Shown here: positions 34,079-43,618 of the stretch, one piece after another
Layout of the letters: every line of letters begins with the position of its first letter
Position numbering within the stretch: the first letter of the stretch is position 1
Source: Bacteroidota bacterium
Lineage (GTDB): Bacteria; Bacteroidota; Bacteroidia; Chitinophagales; Saprospiraceae
DNA length: 64,000 bases
Direction of reading: 5' to 3'
Assembly: GCA_024743405.1 (NCBI GenBank)
Contig: JANSWP010000011.1
Coordinates: 50,502-114,501, forward strand
Made by a program: the position numbers and the translations under genes
The notes under the pieces: generated by a model
Databases searched by the model: none
Seen by the model: only the letters and a program-made list of their open reading frames with translations
Told to the model about the DNA's origin: nothing

Positions 34079-35350
34079 ATGACCTTGAACATTTCTAAAA
34101 CGGGACATTTTATTACCGTAGAAAATATTTATAAAGCGAAGGTGCGCCTAAAAGGAGTGGCTGAGCATACGCCTCTGCAATTGAACTATAATCTTTCTGA
34201 GAAATATGGATGTAATCTATATCTGAAAAGAGAAGATTTGCAGGTTGTTCGTTCTTATAAAATTAGAGGCGCGTATAATAAAATGGCGACACTTCCGAAG
34301 GCTGTGCTGGAAAAAGGAATTGTGTGTGCCAGTGCAGGTAATCATGCTCAAGGGGTAGCTTTAGCCTGTCGAAAGCTAGGGGTTTATGGTAAAATTTATA
34401 TGCCGAGTGTGACCCCACTTCAAAAGGTCAAAAAAGTCAAATTATTTGGTAAAAATAAGGTCGAAGTCGTTCTGGTTGGCGACACATTCGATGATTCTTA
34501 CAATGAGGCAAAAAAGGATGCTACCGAAAATGAAAAATCATTTATTCATCCATTTAATGACCATCGCGTAATTGAAGGGCAAGGCACCGTTGGGTCTGAG
34601 ATATTGGAAGATTGCGAAAAATCCATTGATTATGTATTTGTTCCGATTGGTGGTGGTGGACTAGCTTCGGGCTTAGGAAGTTATTTCAAACAACTGAGTC
34701 CAAACACGAAAATTATTGGTGTTGAGCCAATGGGTGCACCTGCCATGAAAGAATCTTTAGAAAAAGGTGAATGTGTCCAACTTGAAAAAATCAATAGTTT
34801 TGTTGATGGTGCGGCAGTTAAAAGAGTGGGAGAGAAAACACTCAAAATTTGCCGAAATGTCATTGACGACATGATTCTCGTACCCGAAGGAAAAGTCTGT
34901 ACTACCATTTTACAATTGTATAATGAAGAAGGAATTGTTGCCGAACCTGCTGGTGCATTGACCATCGCGGCACTCGATTTTTATAAAGAAAAAATCAAGG
35001 ATAAAAATATCGTTTGTGTCATTTCAGGAAGTAATAATGACATTACTCGAACAGAGGAAATTAAAGAACGATCCTTATTATATGAAGGCTTAAAACACTA
35101 TTTCGTTATTCGCTTTCCTCAAAGAGCGGGCGCTTTACGAGAGTTTCTGAATAATATTTTAGGTGAGACGGATGATATTACCCATTTTGAATATACTAAA
35201 AAACACAATCGAGAGGCAGGTCCTGCCATTGTCGGAATCCGAGTCCAAGAAAAGAAAGATTATGAAGGGTTAATTACTCGAATGGAAAAATTTGGAGTCA
35301 GTTATCGTTGCTTGAATGATGACCCGTTGATGTATGCGATGTTGGTTTAG
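34079..35350 (+). CDS. ilvA: Threonine ammonia-lyase (biosynthetic threonine dehydratase)
   Basis: 423 residues. PLP-dependent deamination of threonine to 2-oxobutyrate, the first step of isoleucine synthesis. The PLP lysine is Lys61 in VVRSYKIRGAYNKM; the phosphate-binding loop is GGGGLASGLGS; CASAGNHAQGVALACRKLG is intact. A C-terminal ACT-like regulatory region of about 80 residues (HYFVIRFPQRAGALREFLNNIL...) is present as a single copy, shorter than the double domain of E. coli IlvA. Two palindromes lie between it and ilvC, so it may have its own promoter. Its stop codon lies in the inverted repeat AGTAACGCC/GGCGTTACT (35349-35404). Confidence 0.95.
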   Translation: MTLNISKTGHFITVENIYKAKVRLKGVAEHTPLQLNYNLSEKYGCNLYLKREDLQVVRSYKIRGAYNKMATLPKAVLEKGIVCASAGNHAQGVALACRKLGVYGKIYMPSVTPLQKVKKVKLFGKNKVEVVLVGDTFDDSYNEAKKDATENEKSFIHPFNDHRVIEGQGTVGSEILEDCEKSIDYVFVPIGGGGLASGLGSYFKQLSPNTKIIGVEPMGAPAMKESLEKGECVQLEKINSFVDGAAVKRVGEKTLKICRNVIDDMILVPEGKVCTTILQLYNEEGIVAEPAGALTIAALDFYKEKIKDKNIVCVISGSNNDITRTEEIKERSLLYEGLKHYFVIRFPQRAGALREFLNNILGETDDITHFEYTKKHNREAGPAIVGIRVQEKKDYEGLITRMEKFGVSYRCLNDDPLMYAMLV

Positions 35351-35495
35351 TAACGCCAAAAAAATATCATGATCATCTGGATGACTTATGCCTTCGGCGT
35401 TACTTAGGATGAAATTTTGTCTGCTCTAATTTTTCCTACCTTTAGCCCACCTTATCCCCAAAGCTGTCCATTAAATAGAAAACTACACTGTAATC

Positions 35496-36998
35496 TTGTT
35501 TATCTGCTCGTATAAAATAATCTATACTTCTTTTTTTCTGTTCTTTTGGCATTCGCTTTTTTGCCAGCCTAACATTACTCAGCCTATATTTGTAATAGAT
35601 TCCCTATTTGAACAAAAACAAATAGAACCTGACTATTTGCGAATGTTATCAGATTCAAACAAAATCTGGTCAATTGAAAATATTCAAACCAAGAGTTTGA
35701 ATCCATCAGACAATTACCCATACCCAATAAAAGAAAAAGCGGGTAGATTTATTGGACAAAAATGATTTTGGAAAATCAATCAGAACAAAAACTGGAACTT
35801 TGGTTATCTGTTAAGGCTGATTTCTCATATGGATATTTGATTCGAGCATCTGGAGAAATTGAAAAGTCAAAGACAGGGTTATTGGTACCGTTTAAGGATA
35901 AAACCATACAATTAATAAAACGCAGGTTGACCAATTATTTACCCATCCATCTAAATAAAGGAGAAAGCGACTTTATTTATCCAAAACCAATATCCTGGCA
36001 GTTGTCCATTAGTTTCAGAAATTCAGCGCATTGAAACGCCTCAAAATGCAATTTTACAAGGATTAAAGAACGACAAGCAGGTACGTTTTTGGAATGGATT
36101 TTTTCAGGCAATTTTACTTATTTTATTTTTGTATTGCTTATTCTATTCTCTTTATTCCAAAGAGCAATTTGCTGTTTTTTTACTATATACTGTTTCAGTT
36201 ATAGTATATTCTTTTTAAGTGCTGATGGTTATTTATATCAAATTGATTGGATAAATAATTTACCCGTTATTCTTGATATACTCGGGCTCAACCTAGTGAA
36301 TTTCAGTATCGTTTTTGAATTGCTGTTCATTCAAAAATACTTAACCTTAAAAACGCGACTTCCTTTCTGGAATAAAATTTTTTCGGGAGTAATTTATTTG
36401 GGTGTTATTACCATTTTTTCGGTTACCATTTTGTTTTTATGGACTAAAAAGTTTGATGCTAGTGTTGGGTTGATTTCCCTCTTTCAAATTTTTTCCAGTT
36501 CAAAACAATATTAATAGTCGAAGATAATCACGACCTCCGAAACTATATCAAGTCAATCCTTGAAAAAAAATACCAAGTCATTGTGGCGGCAAATGGGAAA
36601 GTAGCTTGGGAAATGCTAAACGCGCCCCAAATCCCCAATGAGGAACCTCCTCTCTTGGCTTAAAATCCAACTTCTGAACTTGCGGGAGGACGTCAACCTT
36701 TAGGGATAAGGGGCTGCGAAGATCAAATACCTCAACTGATAATAAGTGACCTTATGATGCCCCAAATGGATGGCTATCAACTCCTTAACAAACTAAAAAG
36801 CGACGATCGATTTAGAGGCATTCCGATTATTATTTTGACAGCAAAGGTAAGTTCGGATGAAAAACTAAAAGCCCTTCGAATTGGAATCGATGATTATTTG
36901 ACTAAACCATTTAATGTGGAAGATTTGGATAAGGGAATTTATTTGGTGAAGGTGGATATGGATGGGAAGACGAATTGGGAAAGAGTAATAATCCAATA
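35496..36998 (+). pseudogene. Degenerate 7TMR-DISM sensor fused to a receiver domain and a T9SS tail
   Basis: Pieces of one signalling gene in several frames. 35496-35765: a signal-peptide-like start and part of a 7TMR-DISM extracellular domain, ending in a stop. 35762-36034: the rest of that domain (LENQSEQKLELWLSVKADF). About 36010-36215: the first membrane helices in another frame, then a shift to the frame of 36089-36514 (LPVILDILGLNLVNFSIVFE). A large deletion has removed the kinase. About 36500-36663: a receiver start (TILIVEDNHDLRNYIKSILEKKYQ) up to a stop, a 98-bp insertion, and then the receiver end (QIPQLIISDLMMPQMDGYQLL, LTAKVSS, DDYLTKPF). The last residues GIYLVKVDMDGKTNWERVI come from a T9SS tail. 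No intact product is possible. Confidence 0.85.
36621..36718. repeat. 98-bp palindromic insertion inside the receiver pseudogene
   Basis: Ends CGCGCCCCAAATCCCCAATGAGG and CCTTTAGGGATAAGGGGCTGCG are imperfect inverted copies. Inside, CCTCC and GGAGG pair. It splits the receiver domain between WEMLN and QIPQLIISDLMMPQMDG and brings a stop codon. GC-rich compared with the host gene, and unrelated in sequence to the alpha and beta palindromes. Confidence 0.7.
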
Positions 36999-37085
36999 AA
37001 TATGTTGATGAATGTTGAACCCAAATAGCACGTATTCGATAGTTCAGCTTAAAAAATATTAGACTGATAAATAAGGTAATTATTG

Positions 37086-37121
37086 TCCCTTCTGAATTTG
37101 ATTTTGGAAGGGGCTTTTTTT
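37086..37121 (+). terminator. Rho-independent terminator
   Basis: CCCTTC and GAAGGG (with outer wobble pairs) followed by seven T's on the plus strand. It lies after the pseudogene and overlaps the stop codon of the convergent methyltransferase gene. Confidence 0.65.
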
Positions 37122-37656
37122 ACTTTTTGTATTTCCAGTTTCGAAAAAATTCCCAAACTACGATGCCTAAACAAACCGAAATATTTAAGGAATGTTTTGT
37201 TCCAAATTGAGGGACTTCCACACATCCATCGACGACTTTCATTACTTCATTACTCACTCCTTTTACTTCATTTCCAAAAACTAAAGCTGTTTTGGTAAAT
37301 GGCTCTTTATCAATGTTTTGTAATGAAATACTGTCTTCGGCTTGTTCGACGGCAAGTACTTGAAAACCTTCTTTTTTCAATGCTTTAATTGCATCTATAG
37401 TATTTTCATAATAAACCCAATCCATACTATCTGTTGCACCAATCGCCGTTTTAAGAATCTCCCGGTGAGGCGGTTTGACGGTAATTCCACAGAGATAAAT
37501 TTTCTCTAAAGCGAAGGCATCTGCCGTCCGAAAAGCGGAACCAATATTTAAGCCTGAACGGATATTATCTAAAACTAAAACTATTGGGGTTTTTTCTTGA
37601 TTTTTGAATTGTTCTACTGAGGCACGATTGAGTTCTTTAAGACTAAGTTTTTTCAT
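37120..37656 (-). CDS. SpoU/TrmH-family RNA 2'-O-methyltransferase
   Basis: 178 residues forming a single SPOUT (knotted) domain. Motif 1: VLDNIRSGLNIGSAFRTADAF. Motif 2: ALVFGNEVKGVSNEV. Motif 3: VEVPQFGTKHSLNISVCLGIVVWEF, with the SLNIS knot. It methylates a ribose 2'-OH using S-adenosylmethionine; tRNA position 18 or an rRNA site are both possible. It lacks the N-terminal RNA-binding domain of RlmB, so it is closer to TrmH-like short forms. Single gene, transcribed toward the terminator at 37.1 kb. Confidence 0.9.
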   Translation of the reverse strand: MKKLSLKELNRASVEQFKNQEKTPIVLVLDNIRSGLNIGSAFRTADAFALEKIYLCGITVKPPHREILKTAIGATDSMDWVYYENTIDAIKALKKEGFQVLAVEQAEDSISLQNIDKEPFTKTALVFGNEVKGVSNEVMKVVDGCVEVPQFGTKHSLNISVCLGIVVWEFFRNWKYKK

Positions 37657-37736
37657 GCTGTGAAATTAAAGTTTCTAAATGAATTGCTCAAAAGTACAAA
37701 GTGATGTAGATTGGAATCTGGGCCATTTAAAGGGAC

Positions 37737-37771
37737 AAAAAAACGCTCCAAAAGCAATGTTGCCTTTGGAG
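37737..37771 (-). terminator. Terminator of the giant CHU-type gene (minus strand)
   Basis: On the minus strand CTCCAAAGGCA pairs with TGCTTTTGGAG (one mismatch), followed by GCGTTTTTTT. It is about 175 bases after the stop codon of the gene starting at 43094. Confidence 0.7.
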
Positions 37772-37946
37772 AGCTTCTAAGGGTTGATATTGTAATTAGT
37801 TGATAATCAGTTTTTTTGTAAATCGTGTATCGTTTGGTTGTAATAATTTACCAATCAGCTTTAATTATTAAATCATCAGATGAAAAAGCCAGCACTTTTG
37901 TCTGGTAATTTCGAATTATCTGACAAATTATTCAATATCGATACAC

Positions 37947-40900
37947 TTACTTCATCAAAACAACATCACCTCTTAATACCACTTCTTGCAGTCCGTCATC
38001 ACAACCAAAACCTTTGGCATGAATCATCCAAACAAAAACGGCGGAATCAGTTCTCTTAGCGGCAGTTTTTCCATCCCAACCTTTACTTGGGTCATCTGTT
38101 TCAAACACCAAATTGCCCCATCGGTCAAAAACCATGAATTCAAATTCGGTTAAGTCAATGTCAGTGTATGCTTGGAAAACATCATTAATGGCATCTCCAT
38201 TTGGGGAAAAAGCATTTGGCACGTATATTTTATTTCGAATCGAAAATTCGTTGTCAATGACCTCAAACTCATGGGTTAATACCTCACATTCATTTTGGAC
38301 AGTCAATGAGTAGGTTCCTTCTTCAGTAATTATTCTGAAAGGAATTTTTGTCCCATCATCCCAAGTATAACTCAAAACCTCATTTGGGAAATTGATATTT
38401 GCTTCAATTTGGATTTCTTGAATGCCACAAATTTGAATAGTTTCTTCATTCAAAATTTCTAGTTCGGGGCGTTCTGTAATTTCAATATCTTGACTAGATA
38501 AACACCCATATGCATCTTCAATTTCTAGGGTGTAAATACCTGCCGAAAATCCAATATTTGGATCTTGAATTTCATTCCCATTTATCGAGAAGTTATAAGG
38601 TTCTTGTCCGCCTTCAATTCCAAATAATTCAATTTTACCAGTAGCACTGTTCCCACAACTTGGAGAAGAAAAGGCTTCGAAATTGATAACATCGGAATCA
38701 CTGACAGTAACGTTGGCAACTTCGGAACAACCATTTATGGGGTTTGTAATAATTAAAGTGTAATCACCTGATAATGAAATAGTTGGATTTTGTAGAGGTT
38801 GATTGGAATTATCAATTCCGGGACCTGACCATTCGTAATTCATATTATTATTATCACAAATCAGCTTCACTTCATTTGAATTGCAATCCAATTTTAGCGC
38901 TTCTGTAACTATCGGAATGGGAGGCGCCATATTTTCTTCAACCGAGATAATATTTAATTCAGAACAACCTGATTCAGTGATGATTTCCAATTGATAATCA
39001 CCCGCTGCATTCACGGTGATTTCTAACTGATTTGGGTCTGTAATAATACTTCCATTCGAAGTTGTCCAAATCGTAGATTGGATAGTTTCATCCGCTTGAA
39101 TTTCGGTGGTGATTAAGGTCGTAGTTTCGAGACAAGTCAACATGTTTGGCAAAGCAGTCGTGGAACTCAGATTCACGAAATTCAAATCAATATTTACGGT
39201 ACTATCACATCCATTTTGAGCGATAAAAATTTCTTGACCGGAAGGATTTGATTCATCGTAAATGGTTCCATTAATAATCATTTGGTCACCAGTACAAAGA
39301 GAAGTTGCAAAAATTGAATTGGAAGTTGGCAGTTCGTCTACATTCAATTCATTGACGACATCGCAACCATTTTGACCAGTTTCGGTGTGAGAATAAGTTC
39401 CAGCGGTGCAAATTTGTTGACCAAACCAATCAAAGCATGCCCCTTGACAAATTTCTTCTGTAGAATAATTATACTCCGTTGGAAGTGTAATTATTTGAAT
39501 AAAGACCAAACTGTCACATCCATTCACATCTGAGTAAATTTCCGTTCCAGTTGGATTATTATCATCGTAAATGGTTCCATTTATTTGAATGGATTCGCCT
39601 TCACATAAATTCTGATTGAGGTCGGAAGACTGCGGTTGGAAATTGGAAAGGGTTAATTCAATAAATCCTTCACATGCATTTAGACTTTGAATACTTTGGA
39701 AATAAACACCGGCATCACAAAAGGTTTCTCCATTTAAATCATAACATGCTCCTTCACAAACGGTTTGACTAATAAATTGATATTCAGTTGGATAAGTGCT
39801 TGTTTGAACAAAAACCAAGCTATCACAACCATTCATATCTTGGAAAATTTCAGTCCCAGTTGGGTTGTTTTCATCGTAGATGGTTCCATTAATTACAATA
39901 GATTCAGATTGACATAGATCCATTTCAATATTCGAGGATTGAGGAATATGGTTTGAAAGTGTTAATTCAATCACTTCCTTACATCCGTTTGAGCCTTGGG
40001 AGTTTTGAATATAAACACCTGCGTCACAATAAACCTGCCCGTTCAAATCATAGCATTCTCCTTCACATACAATCTCGTTTATGAATTGATATTGTGTTTG
40101 AAGTGTATTGATTTGAATGAAAACCAAACTATCGCAACCATTCAAATCTTGAAAGATTTCTGTCCCCGTTGGATTAGCTTGGTTGTAGATCGTTAAATTG
40201 ATTTCAATTAACTCATCTTCGCACAAATCCTTATTGAAATTGCTAGTTTGTTGAGTCAAAATGGTTATGTCAATTTCTAAAATGGCATCGCAACCATTGC
40301 CGTCAACAATATCAATTGGTGTAATTCCGGCAGTGCAAATAGCCATTCCGGCATTATCATAACATTCTCCTACACATAATTCAACTTGTAAATATTGATT
40401 TTCAGGCGTATAAAAATCGATTTGAATATTCACCAAAGAATCACACCCTAAATAGCTTTGCTCAATTTCTGTCCCTGTCGGATTTCCAATGTCATAAATA
40501 TTTCCGCTATTTTGATAAACATAAACCTCTGATTCGCAAAGCGTCATCGTCACATTTCCAACAGGCACATTATGGAAATCTAAAGTTAAATTAGTAACCG
40601 TTGGACAGCTATTTTGATCAACTCCATTTTGCGTATGAAGCCCTTGATTACAAAAAGATTCACCATTTAAAACATAACATTCCCCTGGGCAGATAACATC
40701 TTGAATTTCAATGATTTCTGGTTCAATGAATTCTACAACATTTACATCGGCCCAAGCCTCACAACAATTATTAAAATCAAAAACGTTTACAGAATAAGTG
40801 CCTGGTTCACAAACAGTAGGAGAGGGGTCGTTTGAATTAAAACCGTTTGGACCAGTCCAATAATAGATTAAATTAAATTGGATGCCCGAAACGACCGTTT

Positions 40901-43094
40901 CAAGTTGTACACAAGGATTTAAGCAAGTAATCTCATCTGGTGGAAGGATGAAGACATCTGGATAGTAAAAGTCTTCAAATATGGTAACGGTTTTTTCAGC
41001 GGTACAACCACTTGGCAAAGAGGTAACCGTGACCGTATAAGAGCCACCTTGACAAACTAACATAGTTGATTGACCATTTGACCATCGAATAGAAACATTC
41101 CCTTCTGAACTAGATCCTGTCCCAACCAGATTAACACAAGGGTTGCAACAATCTAAAACAAAAAAATCAGGATGTGCATCAATTATCATATCGACAGGGC
41201 ACAATTCGCAATCATAAGGCGGAAAGGAAACATCAATTGGACCACAGGGATAAGTTGGTGGAGGAGGAATTACAATGGCAGGGCCTAAAATTGAATTTCC
41301 TGGACAGTCATAATGGCTATCTTCATATAAATATAGTTTTCGAGACCGTGTTAATTGGACATATGACCATTCCTCAATCCATTGCATCTGAAAATCAACC
41401 TGAATAGTTTGGTAAATTGTATCTCCAAAATTGGTGATTTCGAATAATGCCAATTCAATATCACCTGGACCATAATAAGTCTCATCAGGCGAAAGGTTGA
41501 GGACGAAATCTTTATTGTTATAAATGAAAAAAGTTTGATTATTAGCTGGAATTATTTCTGTTGGTAAAACAATATGCCATTGCCCACCTTCTCTTTTTGG
41601 TAGTGAAATAGTGTCAATAACGATGATCGAATCAATAATTTCAGGAATAAAACAGCCTGGTGCTAAAGGGCAGCCTAGATCATTAAAAACACCACCTGCC
41701 AAACTATCAATGATGTCAAAGAAATTATTTAAAACGTGATCTTGTCCAAAATTGACACAGCCGTTACTGGTTGCATCATTGATTGTATCAGTCTCTATCA
41801 AAATTGAATCAGCCAAACAGCCTGTACTTCCAAAAATTTCGTTGGAGAAAATAACTGACTCACAGGCTGCCGAAGTACAAAACTCCCAAGCGACTACTGG
41901 AGGTGGCAGACCAGGGATGGTGACCGTATTTTCGCATGGTTCCGCCTCGGCACCTTCATGACATTTGACATTCACATAATCTAATCCAATGTCCATGAAA
42001 ATTTGTGTTTCCCGATGGCTTGGATCTTCAAAAGAAACTAAAACAGTATCGACATCCATACAATTTGGATCGAGAGAAGTATATTCAAAATAGTAATTTC
42101 CGCAATTTGAAACAGTAATTCCCGGGTTAAATGAACCTCCAGAAAAGGTACCTAATCCATCACTTATATCACATAAGAATTCCCAGTCTCCAGGAAGAGG
42201 GCTGCCACTTAATTGAGCAGAAAAACCACATATATATTGATCTTCGCCCGCGTCTGCACATAGGTTTTCGACATTGACAAAAATACAATCTTGATAAGTG
42301 CCACAAAGCGAAGAAACGAATATGCAAACGTCTCCACTCATACTACCAAAAGTTACATTCGCAGAAAAAGTATTTGGAATGGGGCTGATGGTCGCATCGG
42401 AAGGTCCAGACCAAGTGATATTGGCAGGATTTGGGTCTATACATCCACATGGAACGGGATCTTGTTTATAATTTCCACAAGGATTGTGATTATCTAAATT
42501 TGGAAAATCAAGGGTGAAAGTTGCGGTTTGATCAACCCCAACAGTCGATGGGCCACTCAAGGAAGGCGCGTTAATTTGCACAGGGTCAATGGTATCCAAA
42601 ATGCTAATAGTATAGTCACAAATATCACCTGACCATCCATCAATGAAAATATAATAAACATGACCTGGCGTTAAACCCAATGCAGAGATTTGACCTGAAG
42701 TTGGTCCCATTGGGCTAAAGCAATCACCAATCGGGAAAAGTAAATTTTCCTGACAAAAATCTCCAATACCATAAACTTGAAATTGAAGTCCTCCATCCGG
42801 TGGCTGTTGACTTCCGATACAATTGCTTACATCGAATTGGAAAATGATTCCCGAGTAAGTTGCCCTAAAAGCCAACCATTGCCCATTTTCCCCAGTACCA
42901 CAAAATCCAGGAGGGGTAAAGACATTTGGATTGGCATCTGTTTGGTAAGAATAACCATCCAAACAACAATCTAAAAGCGGAGCATCCTCATAAGTTAATC
43001 CCGGGACTGGACAAGGAGGTACTGTCCACTGAGCTTGAATTTGGGTAATGAAAAGTATATAAATTAGCGATAGGAAACATTTTTTTTGATTCAT
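37947..43094 (-). CDS. Giant secreted repeat protein with gliding-motility (CHU) C-terminal domain
   Basis: 1715 residues. Signal peptide (CFLSLIYILFITQIQAQ). N-terminal part: beta-sandwich and PKD/Ig-like segments (GNYYFEYTSLDPNC, PGTYSVNVFDFNNCC). Residues ~820-1290 are about six cysteine-rich repeats of 85 residues, each with CEG(E/A)CYDLNG...C.AGVY...NGC..., then LC.(S/G)ESI.INGTIYD(E/D)NNPTGTEIF.D.NGCDSLVF. The last ~90 residues (YVPNAFSPNGDAINDVF, FMVFDRWGNLVFE, GWDGK) are the CHU/T9SS type B sorting domain. The protein is expected to be exported by T9SS and act as a large surface adhesin or matrix protein. The ligand is unknown. Confidence 0.92.
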   Translation of the reverse strand: MNQKKCFLSLIYILFITQIQAQWTVPPCPVPGLTYEDAPLLDCCLDGYSYQTDANPNVFTPPGFCGTGENGQWLAFRATYSGIIFQFDVSNCIGSQQPPDGGLQFQVYGIGDFCQENLLFPIGDCFSPMGPTSGQISALGLTPGHVYYIFIDGWSGDICDYTISILDTIDPVQINAPSLSGPSTVGVDQTATFTLDFPNLDNHNPCGNYKQDPVPCGCIDPNPANITWSGPSDATISPIPNTFSANVTFGSMSGDVCIFVSSLCGTYQDCIFVNVENLCADAGEDQYICGFSAQLSGSPLPGDWEFLCDISDGLGTFSGGSFNPGITVSNCGNYYFEYTSLDPNCMDVDTVLVSFEDPSHRETQIFMDIGLDYVNVKCHEGAEAEPCENTVTIPGLPPPVVAWEFCTSAACESVIFSNEIFGSTGCLADSILIETDTINDATSNGCVNFGQDHVLNNFFDIIDSLAGGVFNDLGCPLAPGCFIPEIIDSIIVIDTISLPKREGGQWHIVLPTEIIPANNQTFFIYNNKDFVLNLSPDETYYGPGDIELALFEITNFGDTIYQTIQVDFQMQWIEEWSYVQLTRSRKLYLYEDSHYDCPGNSILGPAIVIPPPPTYPCGPIDVSFPPYDCELCPVDMIIDAHPDFFVLDCCNPCVNLVGTGSSSEGNVSIRWSNGQSTMLVCQGGSYTVTVTSLPSGCTAEKTVTIFEDFYYPDVFILPPDEITCLNPCVQLETVVSGIQFNLIYYWTGPNGFNSNDPSPTVCEPGTYSVNVFDFNNCCEAWADVNVVEFIEPEIIEIQDVICPGECYVLNGESFCNQGLHTQNGVDQNSCPTVTNLTLDFHNVPVGNVTMTLCESEVYVYQNSGNIYDIGNPTGTEIEQSYLGCDSLVNIQIDFYTPENQYLQVELCVGECYDNAGMAICTAGITPIDIVDGNGCDAILEIDITILTQQTSNFNKDLCEDELIEINLTIYNQANPTGTEIFQDLNGCDSLVFIQINTLQTQYQFINEIVCEGECYDLNGQVYCDAGVYIQNSQGSNGCKEVIELTLSNHIPQSSNIEMDLCQSESIVINGTIYDENNPTGTEIFQDMNGCDSLVFVQTSTYPTEYQFISQTVCEGACYDLNGETFCDAGVYFQSIQSLNACEGFIELTLSNFQPQSSDLNQNLCEGESIQINGTIYDDNNPTGTEIYSDVNGCDSLVFIQIITLPTEYNYSTEEICQGACFDWFGQQICTAGTYSHTETGQNGCDVVNELNVDELPTSNSIFATSLCTGDQMIINGTIYDESNPSGQEIFIAQNGCDSTVNIDLNFVNLSSTTALPNMLTCLETTTLITTEIQADETIQSTIWTTSNGSIITDPNQLEITVNAAGDYQLEIITESGCSELNIISVEENMAPPIPIVTEALKLDCNSNEVKLICDNNNMNYEWSGPGIDNSNQPLQNPTISLSGDYTLIITNPINGCSEVANVTVSDSDVINFEAFSSPSCGNSATGKIELFGIEGGQEPYNFSINGNEIQDPNIGFSAGIYTLEIEDAYGCLSSQDIEITERPELEILNEETIQICGIQEIQIEANINFPNEVLSYTWDDGTKIPFRIITEEGTYSLTVQNECEVLTHEFEVIDNEFSIRNKIYVPNAFSPNGDAINDVFQAYTDIDLTEFEFMVFDRWGNLVFETDDPSKGWDGKTAAKRTDSAVFVWMIHAKGFGCDDGLQEVVLRGDVVLMK

Positions 43095-43260
43095 AATAAC
43101 AAAGGTTGAGCGTTATCATTTCCGAACTTATGAAGACTTTGATAAAATGGAATGGTGAAACTGATTTTTTTTGAATTCGACTAGAATCAATTTATTGTAT
43201 GACAGGTTTAAACAAAAATATGCTGCCTATATTGAAAATGAAAATTTTTAGGAACATAGT

Positions 43261-43386
43261 AAGTTCTTGGACAAAATCAAGTTATAGGTTACTGGAGTAT
43301 TGCCGCGATGCGGCTCGCTCCAGTAAATGGTGGTTTTGGCGCAATATTGCAGTATTTATGTGCAACTTATTTCTGTCCAAGCACTT
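43261..43386. repeat. Palindrome E7 (type I ends, beta core)
   Basis: 126 bp. Left AAGTTCTTGGACAAAATCAAG; right (inverted) AAGTGCTTGGACAGAAATAAG. Inside, ACTGGAG and CTCCAGT pair, and the centre is GCCGC-GAT-GCGGC. The end sequence equals that of E1, but the core is different. The arm AATCAAGTTATAG.TTACTGGAG recurs at 55.4 kb. Confidence 0.85.
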
Positions 43387-43560
43387 AATTCGACTTGAGC
43401 CTATGTATTTTTTGAATTTTTTCAGCGTTGAAAATACTTACCGACGCCCAACATTGCCTGTGTTTTTTACCGTACTAAGATTGAAAATCTACTATTTCAA
43501 ATTGCCTGACTTATTTTTTAGTCGTTACTTAGGGCTTTATTCCAGAATTTTCGCTTTTTA
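43387..43560. repeat. Possible degenerate alpha-core element E8 next to E7
   Basis: Contains CGTTGAAAATACTTACC, a spacer, and GCCTGTGTTTTTTACCGT, aligned with the alpha core of E1 (CGTTAAAAATACTCGCC...GCCTGTGCTTTTTGCCTC). The central hairpin is lost and the ends are not clearly inverted. E7 and E8 fill the 524-base gap between divergent genes; nothing else is seen in it. Confidence 0.45.
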
Positions 43561-43618
43561 AAATATTTTGGAATTTTAAACAAGATTTTAAGTTTATCGA
43601 TTAAAACTAAAAAAGAAT

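Noticed and set aside
35349..35404. AGTAACGCC/GGCGTTACT hairpin as an ilvA terminator
   Set aside because: The loop is about 38 bases and no T-run follows; noted only as an inverted repeat.
36754..36999. 81-codon frame that looks like a small response regulator
   Set aside because: It is only the back half of a receiver domain interrupted by an insertion, and it ends in a T9SS tail, so it is part of a pseudogene.
39600..40500. Regular spacing of similar segments suggesting a CRISPR-like array
   Set aside because: The repeats are 250-base coding repeats of the giant protein, in frame and diverged; no short identical repeats with unique spacers exist in the window.
43199..43561. Open frame of 120 codons on the plus strand
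   Set aside because: It lies across palindromes E7 and E8 and is explained by their sequence; its translation looks like no protein and has no promoter.
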